The notes: generated from the letters alone by a model not told the origin. Shown: positions 1 to 8,498, numbered from the stretch's first letter. The stretch is DNA of 33,911 nucleotides from Phycisphaeraceae bacterium (GCA_002686995.1 NYZC01000052.1:1-33911); one strand, 5' to 3'. Made by a program: numbers and translations.

Positions 1-116
1 GCAGTCGAAAGTAGATTCAAAGGCTAGAAATCCCCGGAGATTGTGAGCGCAATCGTCCGTGAACGGCGCGGATTTATGCAACTGTAAGGTTATGGGTCAT
101 TAAGCCAATAGCTCAA
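1..116. other. Left-edge intergenic stretch with repeat-like end
   Basis: No gene is seen here. It follows the stop codon of the minus-strand beta-CASP gene. Bases 83-116 are AT-rich; read on the minus strand, the segment right after the stop begins TTGAGCTATTGG. This resembles the sequence following the tsaD stop (26103-26121), so it may be a decayed copy of the same palindromic repeat. No Rho-independent terminator is visible. Confidence 0.4.
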
Positions 117-1517
117 TCAATCCAGTTCGACCACCTCACCGTATGCCGGCACCGACGCCTCGACGCCCATCTGCTTTCGTACGCGCTTCGCGAGCGACTC
201 GGCGGCATCGGCCTCGCCGTGGGTCAGGAACACGCGGCGCGGCGCAGGACTGAGGTGCTCCAGCCATCGCAGCAGATCGCCGCGATCGCCGTGCGCGCTG
301 AAGCCGTGAATCTGCCGGATCTGCGCCTTCACCTCGTACTTGCGGCCATGAATCCGGACCGGGCTGTGCCCGTCGACGAGCAGCCGACCGAGCGTCCCGA
401 TCGCCTGGTAGCCGACGAAGAGCACCGTGGATTGCGAACGGCTGACATTTCGCCGCAGGTGATGCTTGATCCGCCCCGCCGTGCACATCCCTGACGTCGA
501 CATGATCACGTTGCTGCCCAGCGCGCCGTTGATGGCTCGCGACTGGTCGACGGTGCGCGACAGGGTCAGGCCCGGGAAGCGAAGCGGCGGCCGTCCGGAC
601 TCGAACAGCGCCCTGGTCTCCCGATCGAGGTACGCCCGGTGACGTCGGAACACCTCGGTCACGTCGACGGCCATGGGGCTGTCGAGAAACACGCTGATGT
701 CGGGAATCCGGTCACCGTGCACCAGGCCGCCGAGATGGAACATCAGCTCCTGCGCCCGCTCGACCGCGAAGGTCGGAATGACGACGTTGCCGCCGCGGCG
801 CACGGTGTCGTTGATCACATTCGCCATCTGGTCCGCCACGTCGCCCTCGTCGCGGTGGTCGCGATCGCCGTACGTGGACTCCATGACCACGTAGTCGCCG
901 CGATCGAGCAGCTTCGGATCCCGGATCAGCGGCTTGCCCCACTGGCCGATGTCGCCCGAGAAGATGATGCGGCGCTCGGCGTCTCCGGCCCCGACCGCGA
1001 TCTGCAGGGACGCGGAACCGAGAATGTGGCCCGCCTCGTGAAACGTCACCGACACGTCCGAACCGAGAGGACGCGGCTGCTCGTACACCGTGCCCTCGAG
1101 CAACGTGACCGCCTTCTTCGCCTGCTCGGTCGTGTAAAGGGGCTGCGGCGGCCGCGGCGGCGTGTGGCCCTGCTTGCGGTGGCGCTTGCGCTTGTACTCC
1201 GCGTCCTCCTCCTGGATGCGCGCCGCGTCGAGCATGATGATCTTCGCCAGGTCCACCGACGGCGCACTGGTGATGATCGGACCTTCGTAACCGGACGCGA
1301 CGAGCCGCGGAATGAGGCCGCAATGGTCGAGGTGCCCGTGCGTCAGCAGCAGCACGTCGACTTCGGACGGGTCAACGGGCGGCGCGTCCCAGTTGCGGGC
1401 CAGGAACTCGCGCTCCTGGAACATCCCGCAGTCGACCATGATCTTCAGCCCCCCTGCCTCCAGAAGGTAGCGCGATCCGGTCACCTGTCGGCTGGCGCCG
1501 AGAAAATGTAGGCGCAT
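117..1517 (-). CDS. beta-CASP metallo-beta-lactamase ribonuclease (YSH1/CPSF-73-like)
   Basis: A 466-residue metal-dependent hydrolase predicted to cut RNA in the cytoplasm. The metallo-beta-lactamase motif THGHLDH gives ligands H60, H62, D64 and H65. Other family marks are DCGMFQ near residue 29, a central FSGDIG, a beta-CASP segment containing SGMCTAGRIKHHL, and a C-terminal HGFSAHGD. Length and order fit the bacterial YSH1-like group related to the eukaryotic cleavage factor CPSF-73; mRNA processing or decay is inferred from the family. The frame stays open to 2105, but the ATG at 1517 is chosen because AAGAGGAA lies just upstream and MRLHFLGA is the normal family N-terminus. The gene is divergent from flagellin, with 166 bp between the two starts. 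Its stop is followed immediately by an AT-rich repeat-like sequence. Confidence 0.93.
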   Translation of the reverse strand: MRLHFLGASRQVTGSRYLLEAGGLKIMVDCGMFQEREFLARNWDAPPVDPSEVDVLLLTHGHLDHCGLIPRLVASGYEGPIITSAPSVDLAKIIMLDAARIQEEDAEYKRKRHRKQGHTPPRPPQPLYTTEQAKKAVTLLEGTVYEQPRPLGSDVSVTFHEAGHILGSASLQIAVGAGDAERRIIFSGDIGQWGKPLIRDPKLLDRGDYVVMESTYGDRDHRDEGDVADQMANVINDTVRRGGNVVIPTFAVERAQELMFHLGGLVHGDRIPDISVFLDSPMAVDVTEVFRRHRAYLDRETRALFESGRPPLRFPGLTLSRTVDQSRAINGALGSNVIMSTSGMCTAGRIKHHLRRNVSRSQSTVLFVGYQAIGTLGRLLVDGHSPVRIHGRKYEVKAQIRQIHGFSAHGDRGDLLRWLEHLSPAPRRVFLTHGEADAAESLAKRVRKQMGVEASVPAYGEVVELD

Positions 1518-1649
1518 TGCGGTTCCTCTTCGTTCGAGCCTTAAGGCATGCGACGATCGTGCCGATTGTAGGCTCTGTAAGGGAAGCATGGTCTCGACTG
1601 ATCGTGACGAAGGGCGCGATCCGGCGAGGGAAACGAGAGTACCCGTACT

Positions 1650-1673
1650 GCGATCGAAGCCGATCGCGGAGGT
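1650..1673 (+). promoter_or_regulatory. Stem-loop abutting the flagellin ribosome binding site
   Basis: GCGATCG (1650-1656) and CGATCGC (1661-1667) form a perfect 7-bp stem with loop AAGC. The next six bases are GGAGGT (1668-1673), a strong ribosome binding site 10 nt before the flagellin ATG at 1684. A small palindrome (AGTAC, CC, GTACT) lies at 1638-1649. A role in controlling flagellin translation or in mRNA stability is inferred only. No convincing sigma-28 or sigma-54 promoter was found in the 1518-1683 gap. Confidence 0.45.
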
Positions 1674-1683
1674 AAGAGAAGGC

Positions 1684-3201
1684 ATGTCACGAATCAACAC
1701 GAATGTGCAGTCGCTGCTTGCGCGCCGTATTCTGGGCCAGCAGTCGCAGACGCTTACGAAATCCCTCGAGCGACTCAGCACCGGCCTGGCCATCAACCGG
1801 GGCTCGGACCATCCCGCCGGCCTCATCGCCAGCGAGAACCTTCGGTCCCAGAAGGCTTCGCTCAACGCGGCGATCGGCAACGCCGAGCGCGCCAACCAGG
1901 TCGTGAACATCGCCGAAAGCGGTCTCGGCGAGATCAGCAACCTGCTCGTCGAGGTCCAGGCGCTGGTGACCGAGACGGGCAACCAGGCCGGCCTCAGCGA
2001 CGCCGAGCGCCAGGCCAACCAGCTCCAGGTCGACTCGATCCTCCAGACGATCGACCGGATCGCCTCGACGACGAGCTTCCAGGGCACCAAGCTGCTCAAC
2101 GGCACCTACGACTTCTCGATCACGAACCAGAACACCGCCGTCGCCGAGGCGCGGATCGACTCGGCCAAGCTCGCCCACAACGAGACGCGCAACGTCCAGG
2201 TCGTCGTCACGAACTCGGCGCAACATGGCTCGCTGTTTCTGTCGGCCGGCAGCGCGACGAACGTGCTCGACTTCGGCGGCAACGCCTCCGAGCGGTTCGT
2301 GCTGGAGATCGGCGGTTCCGAAGGCACGCGGCGGTTCAGCTTCGCCTCCGGCACGACGATCGCGAACGTCGCCACCTCGATCAACGGGTTCAAGGACGAG
2401 ACCGGGATCTCCGCCGTGGCGAGCGCGCACTTCCTCGAGCTCAAGAGCACCGAGTTCGGCTCGTCGCAGTTCGTCAGCGCCAAGATCGTCGACGACGCCG
2501 GCGGCAATCTCGGCGCGAAGACGATTCGGGACGCCTCCGGCACCGACGAGAACATCATCGGCGCCGGGTCGACGACGTTCGCCAACGCGAACAGCGCGAT
2601 CCGCGACACGGGCCAGGACGTGACCGCCGTCATCAACGGCGACACCGCGGCCGGCGACGGCAAGAAGATCAGCATCAACAACGACATGCTCGCGCTCACG
2701 CTCGAGCTGACCTCGACCGGCGCCCAGACGGTCGCGTCGATCAACACGGCGCTCACCGTCTCCCTGCCCGCCGCGAAGTTCAGCATCGGCCCGAGCGTCG
2801 ACATCAGCAACCAGGTCAGCCTCGGACTCGGCAACGTCGCGGCGCGCAACATCGGCTCGATCTCGACCGGCTACATGACGACGCTTGTCTCAGGAGGCGC
2901 CAACAACCTGGTGAACGGCAACCTGCAGGACGCGCAGAAGGTCATCGACGAGTCGATCACGCAGATCGCGCGCCTCCGGGGGCGCATCGGCGCACTGCAG
3001 AAGAACGTGATCGAATCGACCATCCGCGCCCTGGGCGTCACCCTCGAGAGCACCACCGCCGCGGAAAGCTCCATCCGCGACACCGACTTCGCCGCCGAGA
3101 CCGCATCGCTGACGCGGGCGCAGATCCTGGTCAGCGCGGGGACGAACGTCCTGACGATCGCGAACGCCCAGCCGCAGTCCGCCCTCGCGCTGCTCGCTTA
3201 G
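1684..3201 (+). CDS. fliC: Flagellin
   Basis: A 505-residue flagellar filament protein exported by the flagellar type III system. The N-terminal D0/D1 region (about 1-140) shows MSRINTNVQSL, LSTGLAINRGSDHPAGL and TSFQGTKLLNG. The C-terminal D1/D0 region (about 415-505) shows IRDTDFAAETASLTRAQIL and the typical ending QPQSALALLA. Between them is a variable surface part that includes a flagellin hook IN-type motif (about 217-250, TTIANVATSINGF). ATG 1684 is preferred over the upstream in-frame start at 1588 because it has GGAGGT 10 nt upstream and gives the canonical MSRINTN start. No other flagellar gene is in the window. A 10-bp stem-loop spans the stop codon. Confidence 0.94.
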   Translation: MSRINTNVQSLLARRILGQQSQTLTKSLERLSTGLAINRGSDHPAGLIASENLRSQKASLNAAIGNAERANQVVNIAESGLGEISNLLVEVQALVTETGNQAGLSDAERQANQLQVDSILQTIDRIASTTSFQGTKLLNGTYDFSITNQNTAVAEARIDSAKLAHNETRNVQVVVTNSAQHGSLFLSAGSATNVLDFGGNASERFVLEIGGSEGTRRFSFASGTTIANVATSINGFKDETGISAVASAHFLELKSTEFGSSQFVSAKIVDDAGGNLGAKTIRDASGTDENIIGAGSTTFANANSAIRDTGQDVTAVINGDTAAGDGKKISINNDMLALTLELTSTGAQTVASINTALTVSLPAAKFSIGPSVDISNQVSLGLGNVAARNIGSISTGYMTTLVSGGANNLVNGNLQDAQKVIDESITQIARLRGRIGALQKNVIESTIRALGVTLESTTAAESSIRDTDFAAETASLTRAQILVSAGTNVLTIANAQPQSALALLA

Positions 3202-3212
3202 CGCGAGCAGCG
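3188..3212 (+). repeat. Stem-loop spanning the flagellin stop codon
   Basis: CGCTGCTCGC (3188-3197) and GCGAGCAGCG (3203-3212) form a perfect 10-bp stem. The loop TTAGC contains the TAG stop codon (3199-3201). No T-run follows, so it is not a classic intrinsic terminator. The next bases are a purine-rich run of GAGCAGG/GAGCGAGG-like units. It could act in mRNA stability, or it may be a chance or repeat-derived palindrome. Confidence 0.5.
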
Positions 3213-3437
3213 GGAGCAGGGAGCGAGGAGCAGGTTATTTCCGCATCTCTGTCGATTCACATGGACCTTTCGTCCGCGCTTCGCGTAGTAACGTGAAGAT
3301 GGGCAAGTCTCCGGCGTTCGGTCGGGCACCGGACGCGCCGGCGACGGCCACGGACGGTTCGACAACTCACACTTCAGTGCAGAGCAGAGCAGAAGGGACG
3401 GCGCGGTCGCTGCCGCGCCTCGCTACTGATTCGTTCG

Positions 3438-3463
3438 GGCGCCCGGCAGGTGGTCCGGGCGCC
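3438..3463 (+). terminator. GC-rich stem-loop, possible terminator or leader structure
   Basis: GGCGCCCGG (3438-3446) and CCGGGCGCC (3455-3463) form a perfect 9-bp stem with an 8-nt loop. The following bases (GCCTTGCATCTTT) are only mildly T-rich. It sits 236 nt after flagellin and 119 nt before the next gene, so it could end flagellin transcription or belong to the leader of the PEP-CTERM gene. The rest of the 3202-3581 gap shows nothing else convincing. Confidence 0.4.
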
Positions 3464-3581
3464 GCCTTGCATCTTTCGCCGCTTTCGAGCGCGACCTGAA
3501 GCGCGCACGCGATTCCTGCGCGACGCGACAGGCAGCGCGGTGGTGGCGCGGTGGCCTCGGCACAACGAAAGGAGCACGAAC

Positions 3582-4583
3582 ATGTCCCCACGATTCATGA
3601 CGCTGCTGATTGCGGTGGTGATCCCGGCCTGGCCGTGCGCGCCGGTCGGCGCCGACGGCTTCAACCTCGAGGACAAGGCATCGAGCGCGTTCGTCAACGC
3701 GCCGGGGATCACCGGCGCGACCGGATTTCCGTACGAAGGACCGTCGGGCAATACCAGCCTGCGCCGCAACGACCCGGAGGATCGTCCGCCCGACCGACCG
3801 CGGAAGGACTACATCGAGGACATGGAGCGGCAGTGGTACTGGCTGGGCGTGGACGGCGACGCCGCGCGACCGATCGAGGATTTCGGCACGTCGGCCGGCA
3901 CGGGACTGCTCGCGCACGAAGACCTCGACCTCGACGGGGACCTTGACCGGCTGCAGTTTCAGTACTTCGACGACAACACGCTGATCCGCGTGCAGTACCG
4001 CCTGATCGGCAGCGCGTATCCGCATCCGCACAACATCCGGAGCGGTTTCGCCAACACGATGCTGCGCACGATCGGCGTGATCAACTTTGATGACGTCAAG
4101 CACGCATACGGCCTGTACACGATGACGGATCTCGCCCTGACAGGCATCGTCGATACGGTGACCGGCGAGATTACGCACGATCCCACGCTGGGAGAGCGGA
4201 TCGCGACGGGGCCTGCCGTGGTCCCGATCGTCCACGAACGGATCGTTCAGTCAGACTGGCATCCAGCGGCAGGCGAGATCTCGAACGCCGTCACGACCTA
4301 CCTCTCGTCTCCCGGCGCGCCTCACTACATGCTGGTCAGCGATGATTCGCTCGTGCCCTTCATCGAAGCCGGCGGTACGCTGACCGACAATCCCTCGGTG
4401 CTGGATCCGAAGATTCCGAATACCGGCGAGGACATGCAGTTCGCCCTGCAGTGGGATTTCAAGCTCGATCCCGGCGGCTCATTCGTCATCACCGAGTCTC
4501 TCATGATCATCCCGGAGCCGACCACGCTGAGCATGCTCCTCATCCTGACCGCGACGCGCCGACGGCGGCGCCCACGCCGCTGA
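3582..4583 (+). CDS. PEP-CTERM surface protein, copy A
   Basis: A 333-residue exported protein of unknown function. Residues 1-24 look like a signal peptide (hydrophobic LLIAVVIPAW, then GADG). The C-terminus has the PEP-CTERM sorting signal: IIPEPTTLS, a hydrophobic stretch (MLLILTA) and a basic tail. Such proteins are typically processed by an exosortase; none is in this window. An acidic DLDLDGDLD stretch near residue 110 could bind calcium. The protein is clearly paralogous to the gene at 7506-8498, sharing WYW-GVDG, IRVQY-LIGS and TGEDMQFA-QWDFKLDP. ATG 3582 follows AAAGGAG at a good distance. The downstream carA start is 55 bp away. Confidence 0.85.
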   Translation: MSPRFMTLLIAVVIPAWPCAPVGADGFNLEDKASSAFVNAPGITGATGFPYEGPSGNTSLRRNDPEDRPPDRPRKDYIEDMERQWYWLGVDGDAARPIEDFGTSAGTGLLAHEDLDLDGDLDRLQFQYFDDNTLIRVQYRLIGSAYPHPHNIRSGFANTMLRTIGVINFDDVKHAYGLYTMTDLALTGIVDTVTGEITHDPTLGERIATGPAVVPIVHERIVQSDWHPAAGEISNAVTTYLSSPGAPHYMLVSDDSLVPFIEAGGTLTDNPSVLDPKIPNTGEDMQFALQWDFKLDPGGSFVITESLMIIPEPTTLSMLLILTATRRRRRPRR

Positions 4584-4638
4584 ACCCGCTCCGCATCTCG
4601 CCCCCCGCGCCAGGTTGCGTTATCATTCCGCCCCAACC

Positions 4639-5865
4639 ATGCCGAGAGCCCCATCGCGACCCCCGGCGCGCCTGGCCCTGGACGACGGCAGCGTCTTCGA
4701 AGGTGTCGCATTCGGCGACCTCACGCCGAGGACCATCGACGGGGAGGTCTGCTTCAACACCTCCCTGACGGGCTACCAGGAGATCCTGACGGATCCATCC
4801 TACGCAGGGCAGATCATCACCATGACCTGCCCGCAGATCGGCAACTACGGGGTCAACGAGATCGATCTCGAGTCCGCCGGCATCCACGCGCGGGGTTTCG
4901 TCGTGCGGGAGCTGTCGCACCGGGTCAGCAACTTCAGAGCCGACTCGAGCCTCGAAGAATGGCTCGAGCGAAACGCCGTCACCGGCATCGAGGGCATCGA
5001 CACCCGCGCGCTGACCCGCAAGCTGCGCGTTCAGGGGGCGATGAACGGGGTCCTTTCGACGGATCCGGCCCTGAGCCATGCCGATCTGCACGATCGCGCC
5101 GTCGCCGCCCCCGGTCTGGTGGGCATCGACCTCGTAAAGACCGTCAGCCGCAGCGAGCCGGGTCGCTGGAGCGAGGATCTGGGCGGATGGGCCCCGATCC
5201 AGGGGCCGGTCCAGGCCGCTGAAGACCGGCTGAAGATCGTCGCCATCGACTGCGGCGCGAAGCACAACATCCTCAGGCACCTCGTCGATATCGGGGCCGA
5301 GGTGGCGGTGCTGCCGTACACCGCCCCGCCCGAGCAGATCCTCGAGCACGGCCCGGACGGGCTGTTCGTCTCCAACGGGCCCGGCGACCCCGCGGCGGTC
5401 GGCCGCACGATCGAGAACCTCGCGCATCTTCGCGGAAAACTGCCGATATTCGGCATCTGCCTGGGCCACCAGCTGCTCAGCCACGCCCTTGGCGCAAGGA
5501 CCTATAAGCTGCGGTTCGGGCACCGCGGCGGCAACCACCCGGTGCAGAACCTCCACACCGGCAAGGTCGAGATCACCAGCCAGAATCACGGGTTCGCCGT
5601 CGATATCGACAGCCTGGAGCAGGCCGGAGCGACCCCCACCCACATCAACCTGAACGACCGGACCCTGGAGGGCTTCCACCACCGCGAGGAACCCGTGTTC
5701 GCGGTCCAGTATCACCCCGAGGCCAGTCCCGGCCCGCATGACGCCCGGTACCTCTTCGACTGCTTCCGGGAAATGATCCGGACCGGGGTCAGCCCCGGCG
5801 GCGAGGCCATGGATACGGCCCAGCGGACCAGGAACCGAGTCGAACAGAACGGAAACGGCTCCTGA
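4639..5865 (+). CDS. carA: Carbamoyl-phosphate synthase small subunit
   Basis: A 408-residue glutaminase subunit that releases ammonia from glutamine for the CarB subunit, feeding pyrimidine and arginine synthesis in the cytoplasm. The N-terminal small-subunit domain shows FNTSLTGYQEILTDPSY. The C-terminal class I amidotransferase domain has GICLGHQLL with nucleophile C274, and the H359/E361 pair in YHPEASPGPHDA. Length is a little above the usual 370-390 because of a short extra tail. A TTG at 4615 is also in frame, but ATG 4639 matches the family start better. carB is not in the window; carA sits alone between PEP-CTERM genes, which is odd for a housekeeping gene. Confidence 0.96.
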   Translation: MPRAPSRPPARLALDDGSVFEGVAFGDLTPRTIDGEVCFNTSLTGYQEILTDPSYAGQIITMTCPQIGNYGVNEIDLESAGIHARGFVVRELSHRVSNFRADSSLEEWLERNAVTGIEGIDTRALTRKLRVQGAMNGVLSTDPALSHADLHDRAVAAPGLVGIDLVKTVSRSEPGRWSEDLGGWAPIQGPVQAAEDRLKIVAIDCGAKHNILRHLVDIGAEVAVLPYTAPPEQILEHGPDGLFVSNGPGDPAAVGRTIENLAHLRGKLPIFGICLGHQLLSHALGARTYKLRFGHRGGNHPVQNLHTGKVEITSQNHGFAVDIDSLEQAGATPTHINLNDRTLEGFHHREEPVFAVQYHPEASPGPHDARYLFDCFREMIRTGVSPGGEAMDTAQRTRNRVEQNGNGS

Positions 5866-5996
5866 GCTTTCGATGCCACCGTCAGGACCGGGATTTTCCC
5901 CCCGAGACGCCGTGAACGCGGCGATCCGGACCGGCCTCACGGCCGGAATGCGGCGAAAAAGTCCGAGAAAAAACGCTCCCGGAGCGGGGTAGTTCC

Positions 5997-6024
5997 TCGA
6001 CAATTCACTGTAAACCTCTACAAT
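5997..6024 (+). promoter_or_regulatory. Candidate sigma-70 promoter (upstream of two)
   Basis: TCGACA (5997-6002), a 16-nt spacer and TACAAT (6019-6024), in an AT-rich stretch that contrasts with the surrounding GC-rich DNA. It points toward the PEP-CTERM gene at 6494. It is weaker than the second candidate at 6086. Between carA and here, 5866-5996 holds a short GC-rich palindrome (CCGGCC, TCAC, GGCCGG near 5930) but no clear terminator. Confidence 0.4.
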
Positions 6025-6085
6025 TACGCCAATTGAACGAAAAATGTCCGATTTGAGTTTTTTTGGGATTTTCAGAGGATACGGG

Positions 6086-6114
6086 TTGACATTCCTTCCA
6101 TACGCCGGTAAAGT
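6086..6114 (+). promoter_or_regulatory. Strong sigma-70-like promoter
   Basis: A perfect TTGACA (6086-6091), a 17-nt spacer (6092-6108) and TAAAGT (6109-6114). This is the best consensus promoter seen in the window. A start near 6121 would give a leader of about 370 nt before the coding sequence at 6494. The 7506 gene may be cotranscribed, since the next clear terminator is at 8538-8565. Confidence 0.65.
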
Positions 6115-6120
6115 CTTAGG

Positions 6121-6493
6121 TAATGGGCAAGTTTCGCGAGAGCGAAGCACTCGTTTGTAGCGGAAAGTAGTGGACATCGAGTCGAATTTTGGAAGGTTGA
6201 TGAAGGCCGCCGCCATATTTGAGTGGGCTACTCAAGCGTGGACGCGGTAAATTGGGCTGAGCCCGGCGCAGACTGACAAACGGGAAAGTAGGCGCAGGCT
6301 CGGATTGAAAGCAGACGGACAGTACGACAAACGTCGTCAAAACTGAATATCGAAAGGAAAGCCGATCGGCCGGCGCTTGGCGTCCGGACTGGTTGACCCT
6401 GGTCGATTTGGAATCGACTCGGAGGCACTCGGAGGCACTGTAGTACGGGCGACCCCTTTTCGGGGCGTTCTGCAAGGAAAAGGAGCGGTAGCA
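6121..6493 (+). promoter_or_regulatory. Long structured 5' leader of the PEP-CTERM pair
   Basis: About 370 nt without a convincing gene. It contains several perfect local hairpins: 6133-6146 (TTCGC, GAGA loop, GCGAA), 6219-6235 (TTGAGT, ACTCAA), 6254-6264 (GGGC, GCCC) and 6402-6418 (GTCGATT, AATCGAC). There is a direct duplication of TCGGAGGCAC at 6419-6438 and a small CCCC/GGGG stem at 6453-6465, just before the ribosome binding site AAAAGGAG. The length and folding suggest post-transcriptional control, but no known riboswitch class could be assigned by eye. Confidence 0.4.
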
Positions 6494-7408
6494 ATGACGG
6501 ATCGCACTGGGCGGAATCAAGTGGGAGTCGGGAGATCCAGGAAAGCGATGGGGACCTTGATTGCGGGCCTGGTGCTCAGCCTGACGGTGATGACGGGCCA
6601 GGCCGGCGCCGTCACGATCTCGGATTCACTGGCCGCGATCTCCACGGCTTCGGCCGAGGTGGCCGGCACCAGCATCACCAGCTGGATCAGTAACGGAACC
6701 GAGCACCACGGTCTGGGCGCTTCCTACTGGTACAGAGTCGGCGACTCGGGTCCGGAGGCCCTGGTCAGCAGCCTGCCTCTGATCGGCGGGCCGACCGTTT
6801 CCGGCAACACGTTCAATGCGAGCTACGGAAACGCCGATTTCACGATTGACTTCGAGGTGATGGTGTCGTCCGCCGGCAACATCTCCACGCTTCCGGTGAC
6901 GCTTGACGTGACCAGCCACAGCGACAATCTCGAGCTGCACCTCTTCGAGGTTCACGATCTCGACCTGACGACGTCCACCTTGGGTGACGTGCTCGGCTTC
7001 GTCCCGATCGGGCCGCCGCCGGCCCCGCCGCAGCCGAACGACATCGTCCAGACGGACGGTTTCTCGACGTTCAGCGGGAACTCCGAGGTGCTCGGTGGGT
7101 CGCCGAACGTGTTCCCGTCTCACTGGCAGCTTGATACGGCCGCCGCTCTGTCGGCGCTCATGGCTGACGGCAGCGCCACGACGCTGGCCGACACGCCTGC
7201 GGACAGTTCGACCACCGTGGGGCCCGATGCGGCCTTCGCCTTCCAGTGGGACACCGCTCCGCTCGCCGCAAATGACAGCTTCCAGCTGATCATTCGCAAG
7301 CAGCTCGACGGTGCTTTGATTCCGGAGCCCGTGACCGGGTTCCTCGGCCTCCTGAGCATTGCGGCCCTGGGAAGTTGCGTGACGGCCCGTCGCCGGACCG
7401 TGGCGTAG
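6494..7408 (+). CDS. PEP-CTERM surface protein, copy B (divergent)
   Basis: A 304-residue exported protein of unknown function. A hydrophobic signal segment (about 20-40, LIAGLVLSLTVMTGQAGA) is followed by the mature protein. The C-terminus shows IPEPVTGF, a hydrophobic stretch and a RRR-containing tail, the PEP-CTERM pattern. Shared spots with its neighbours (YWYRVGD, FAFQWDTAPL-ANDSF, IPEP) suggest a distant member of the same family as the 3582 and 7506 genes. ATG 6494 has AAAAGGAG upstream; the longer frame from 6377 has no such site. The 97-bp gap to the next gene shows no terminator, so the two are probably cotranscribed. Confidence 0.8.
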   Translation: MTDRTGRNQVGVGRSRKAMGTLIAGLVLSLTVMTGQAGAVTISDSLAAISTASAEVAGTSITSWISNGTEHHGLGASYWYRVGDSGPEALVSSLPLIGGPTVSGNTFNASYGNADFTIDFEVMVSSAGNISTLPVTLDVTSHSDNLELHLFEVHDLDLTTSTLGDVLGFVPIGPPPAPPQPNDIVQTDGFSTFSGNSEVLGGSPNVFPSHWQLDTAAALSALMADGSATTLADTPADSSTTVGPDAAFAFQWDTAPLAANDSFQLIIRKQLDGALIPEPVTGFLGLLSIAALGSCVTARRRTVA

Positions 7409-7505
7409 ACGAGAGACTTCAGTAGTGAACGGAAGAAACGGAGTTTGCAGAGTCATGAAGACGACCAAGGAAGAGTTCGGTTCAACGCGAGAACGGAGAG
7501 TAAAC

Positions 7506-8498
7506 GTGAATGCAACCCTTGTGAATCGGAAGTCGGTGCTGGGTATTTTGGGCGGGATCCTCACGGTAGCGCTCATCTGCAGCCCTGCAAACGCATCGAA
7601 CTTTGACCTGAAGGACGGCGCTTCGACCGCGGTGATCAACGCGGTCGGCGTTGGCGGCGGCACCGGACCCAGTTCGGGTGCTGCGGGCAACAACAGCATC
7701 CGTCGTAACGACCCAACCGCCAACACCGGCGGTCTGCCCACGAGGGGCCACCTCGAGGACATGGAGCAGCAGTGGTACTGGATCGGCGTTGACGGCGGCG
7801 CTCCGTCTTCGATCGACAACGTCGGTGGTGGTGCACTCAGCGAATACGACGACGTGGACGGTGACGGCGACAACGACCGCCTTCGTTTCACCTACGAGGA
7901 CAGCGACACGATCATTCGTGTCCAGTACAAGCTGATCGGCAGCGAGTACCCGAATCCGAACAACCCGAATTCGGGCTATGCCGCGACGATGCTGCGTACC
8001 GTCGAGATCATCAACCTCTCGGGCATCCAGCACGAGTACAACCTCTTCAGCCTCTCCGATCTGGCCCTGACTGAATTCGTCGGCATCGGCCATGACCCGC
8101 TGATCGACGAGAAGGTCGAGCTCGAGGCGTCCCCGGCCGGCGGCCTTGACGAGCGTATCCGCCAGTCCGACTCGGCCGCGATCGTGGGTGAGATTTCCAG
8201 CGCCACGACTTCGTTCCTGGCCCTGAACACGCCCGTGAAATACAGGATCGTCGACGACAACTCGCTGATCGCCTTCATCGAGGCCGACAATGACCTCGAC
8301 GACAGTGGCAATCCGACCGATCCGGCCGGTTCGCAGACCGGCGAGGACATGCAGTTCGCCACCCAGTGGGATTTCAAGCTCGATCCGTTCGAGTCCTTCG
8401 TGGTGAACGAGTCGCTGATCATCGTGCCTGAGCCGGGCACCATGAGCCTGTTCGGCCTGCTCGCGACCTTCGCGGCCCTCCGTCCGCGACGCCGCTGA
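7506..8498 (+). CDS. PEP-CTERM surface protein, copy C (paralogue of copy A)
   Basis: A 330-residue exported protein of unknown function, paralogous over its full length to the protein at 3582-4583. The signal peptide (about 1-26) ends ICSPANAS. The mature part contains an acidic DDVDGDGDNDRL stretch that resembles a calcium-binding loop. The C-terminus has IVPEPGTMS, a short hydrophobic segment and RPRRR, the PEP-CTERM anchor signal. GTG 7506 is chosen because GGAG lies 7 nt upstream and the signal peptide then starts at once; an in-frame ATG at 7455 is the alternative. A strong intrinsic terminator follows 40 bp after the stop. Confidence 0.85.
   Translation: MNATLVNRKSVLGILGGILTVALICSPANASNFDLKDGASTAVINAVGVGGGTGPSSGAAGNNSIRRNDPTANTGGLPTRGHLEDMEQQWYWIGVDGGAPSSIDNVGGGALSEYDDVDGDGDNDRLRFTYEDSDTIIRVQYKLIGSEYPNPNNPNSGYAATMLRTVEIINLSGIQHEYNLFSLSDLALTEFVGIGHDPLIDEKVELEASPAGGLDERIRQSDSAAIVGEISSATTSFLALNTPVKYRIVDDNSLIAFIEADNDLDDSGNPTDPAGSQTGEDMQFATQWDFKLDPFESFVVNESLIIVPEPGTMSLFGLLATFAALRPRRR

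Noticed and set aside
1518..2105. N-terminal extension of the beta-CASP protein
   Set aside because: The extension overlaps flagellin on the other strand, has no family match, and a proper ribosome binding site precedes the internal ATG at 1517.
3293..3499. Small plus-strand frame between flagellin and the first PEP-CTERM gene
   Set aside because: No ribosome binding site, no hydrophobic or conserved pattern, and it runs through a GC-rich hairpin.
5930..5960. Terminator after carA
   Set aside because: The CCGGCC/GGCCGG stem has no T-run behind it and is short.
4540..6216. Long minus-strand frame opposite carA
   Set aside because: No domain, antisense to a complete carA, and runs through the promoter region.
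6246..6345. Cyclic-di-GMP-I (GEMM) riboswitch
   Set aside because: Only short fragments resemble the core; the conserved paired regions and the GACGCAAAGCC-type segment are not intact, so it is kept only as a question under the leader finding.
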